A DNA stretch of 64,000 nt, from contig CP060531.1 in the NCBI GenBank assembly GCA_016806715.1, forward strand, positions 641,966-705,965, given 5' to 3'. The DNA comes from Thermoplasmatales archaeon. GTDB taxonomy: Archaea; Thermoplasmatota; Thermoplasmata; Thermoplasmatales; Thermoplasmataceae. The position numbers and the translations under genes were made by a program. A model generated the notes under the pieces. That model was given only the letters and a program-made list of their open reading frames with translations. It was not told the origin of the DNA and searched no databases. Of the stretch, positions 63,073-64,000 are shown piece after piece (the first letter of the stretch is position 1; the number at the start of each line of letters is the position of its first letter).

Positions 63073-64000
63073 AAACCCTTGAGCAGCTCCCTCGTCAGGG
63101 ATGTCGCATACATCCCCCTGCCAAGCGAGAAATGCAGGATAGCATCATCGCTTATCGAGAAATCCCTTGGCATGAAGGATGAAATTCTTGTATCTCCACT
63201 GGACGACAGATCGGGATAGTTCTTTATACGAAAATTGCCTGGCAGTACTTTTTCTGCGTCAATGACCTTATGCTCGATCTCGCCTGCATCACCTTGTGAG
63301 AAATCACTTTGGTACCCGAATAGAGGAATTATGGGGCGGGCCCGGTTTTCCTTTATCAGGGCAGAAACCTTGTCAATGTTGAACTTTGTTACCCGCACTG
63401 GATCAGACCTTGGGTTGAAGAATTCGTCGACAGGGATCACGCGATCGCCTGACATTGGCTGGGAAGAGTTCCCGACGGCCTGAATGCGAAATGAGAGAAT
63501 CCTGTTGAACAGATAGGACTGGTAGGCATGGACAAACATCATTGAAAGGTTTCTTGGAAGGTTAGACAGCGCACCCTCGGCAGTGCCGTGCTCTGCCATG
63601 TATCCCAGAAGAGAGCGTTCATAGATCAGGTGACGGGGAAATTCATTGAGGGACTCTGCCGGATCGGAGTGCCTGCCAAAATTGACACGGTAATCCTCGG
63701 TGTCATATTCCGGATCGTAAATGTACTTCCTGACTGCAGCCTCATAGTCCCCCATTACCAGCAACCTCCCTATTTCATGCGTATTGGCCCTGATGGACCC
63801 GAATCTTTGCGGACCAAAGAAATTTGGAAACCCGCCCCTGCCCCTGACATCTTCATATGTTTCCATTCCCCGACTGACAGATGCGCGTTGGCCATCCTCT
63901 TCTGTGATAGCTATGGTAAAGGCATTTCCGATGAGATCTCCAAGCCTTATCATCTTGTCTGTCCTGAACGCCTCAATAACTTCGGCATCACCTATCTGGA
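63069..64000 (-). CDS. truD: tRNA pseudouridine synthase TruD, C-terminal part (cut by window end)
   Basis: The frame is open to the right edge, so the N-terminal part with the catalytic Asp is outside. Visible are DKMIRLGDLIGNAFTIAI, RGGFPNFFGPQRFGSIRANTHEIGRLLVMGDYEAAV, the TruD signature, FVHAYQSYLFNRILSFRI, and a C-terminal catalytic-domain end with LHFSLGRGMYATSLTRELLKGF. TruD converts U13 of tRNAs to pseudouridine. It converges on tbp. An ATG at 63951-63953 is internal, not the start. Confidence 0.93.
   Translation of the reverse strand, partial: QIGDAEVIEAFRTDKMIRLGDLIGNAFTIAITEEDGQRASVSRGMETYEDVRGRGGFPNFFGPQRFGSIRANTHEIGRLLVMGDYEAAVRKYIYDPEYDTEDYRVNFGRHSDPAESLNEFPRHLIYERSLLGYMAEHGTAEGALSNLPRNLSMMFVHAYQSYLFNRILSFRIQAVGNSSQPMSGDRVIPVDEFFNPRSDPVRVTKFNIDKVSALIKENRARPIIPLFGYQSDFSQGDAGEIEHKVIDAEKVLPGNFRIKNYPDLSSSGDTRISSFMPRDFSISDDAILHFSLGRGMYATSLTRELLKGF

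Overview
This window looks like a stretch of a Thermoplasmatales-type (Thermoplasmata) archaeal chromosome. The evidence is archaeal information-processing machinery (two B-family DNA polymerases, Orc1/Cdc6, TBP, ABCE1, archaeosine TGT, a fused-repeat tRNA splicing endonuclease, r-proteins L11-L1-L10-L12 and S2), an A-type ATP synthase, isopentenyl phosphate kinase with type-2 IPP isomerase, a GH15 enzyme of the glucoamylase/trehalase type, heavy AGG/AGA/ATA codon use, and many genes with a TATA-like box about 25 bases before the start codon (leaderless transcripts). No rRNA, tRNA, CRISPR array or complete insertion sequence was found. Family assignments are by eye from protein motifs.

Layout. 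1-12.5 kb: 3' end of a replicative PolB, a small membrane protein, a geranylgeranyl reductase and an EamA exporter; then, on the minus strand, a small Thermoplasmata-type protein, ABCE1 and TGT; then dihydropteroate synthase, a Fur-type regulator, CbiA and an M18 aminopeptidase. 12.5-19.6 kb: HisRS, an HTH-10 regulator broken by an in-frame stop, small conserved proteins, an HPP membrane protein, a gene-poor stretch, a stand-alone Lrp ligand domain, GMP synthase subunit B and Orc1/Cdc6. 19.5-22.2 kb: a three-gene minus-strand operon of two uncharacterised small proteins and a PolB2-type polymerase with an altered catalytic motif C. This is the most promising candidate for an undescribed system. 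22.3-35.3 kb: GH15 glycosidase, SHMT, hemerythrin, an accessory gap with a gene remnant, an FadH-like oxidoreductase, the enoyl-CoA hydratase / PRPP synthetase / KptA operon, a GNAT, a peroxiredoxin, and IPK-Fni-ZPR1.

35.4-43.9 kb: the A1A0 ATPase operon in the order K-E-C-F-A-B-D-(small G-like ORF)-H-I. 43.9-48.6 kb: two proteins I cannot assign, a sugar-nucleotide epimerase, a Nudix hydrolase and a 14-TM MFS exporter with a perfect inverted-repeat operator. 48.6-54 kb: ribosomal stalk operon with an extra small two-TM protein, ComB-like protein, MptE-like pterin pyrophosphokinase and DUF373. 54-64 kb: S9 peptidase, an exported protein, S2, EndA with a Rab/Rag-like GTPase, an aminotransferase, a zinc ribbon, a CoaD-YjjX fusion, a DUF59 protein, TBP and the C-terminal part of TruD.

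How genes connect. MptE, DHPS and SHMT together suggest a folate-type C1 cofactor pathway. IPK and Fni finish an archaeal mevalonate route that feeds lipids saturated by geranylgeranyl reductase. TGT, EndA, KptA, TruD and HisRS form a tRNA processing/modification theme. Orc1/Cdc6, PolB1 and PolB2 cover replication and possibly damage tolerance.
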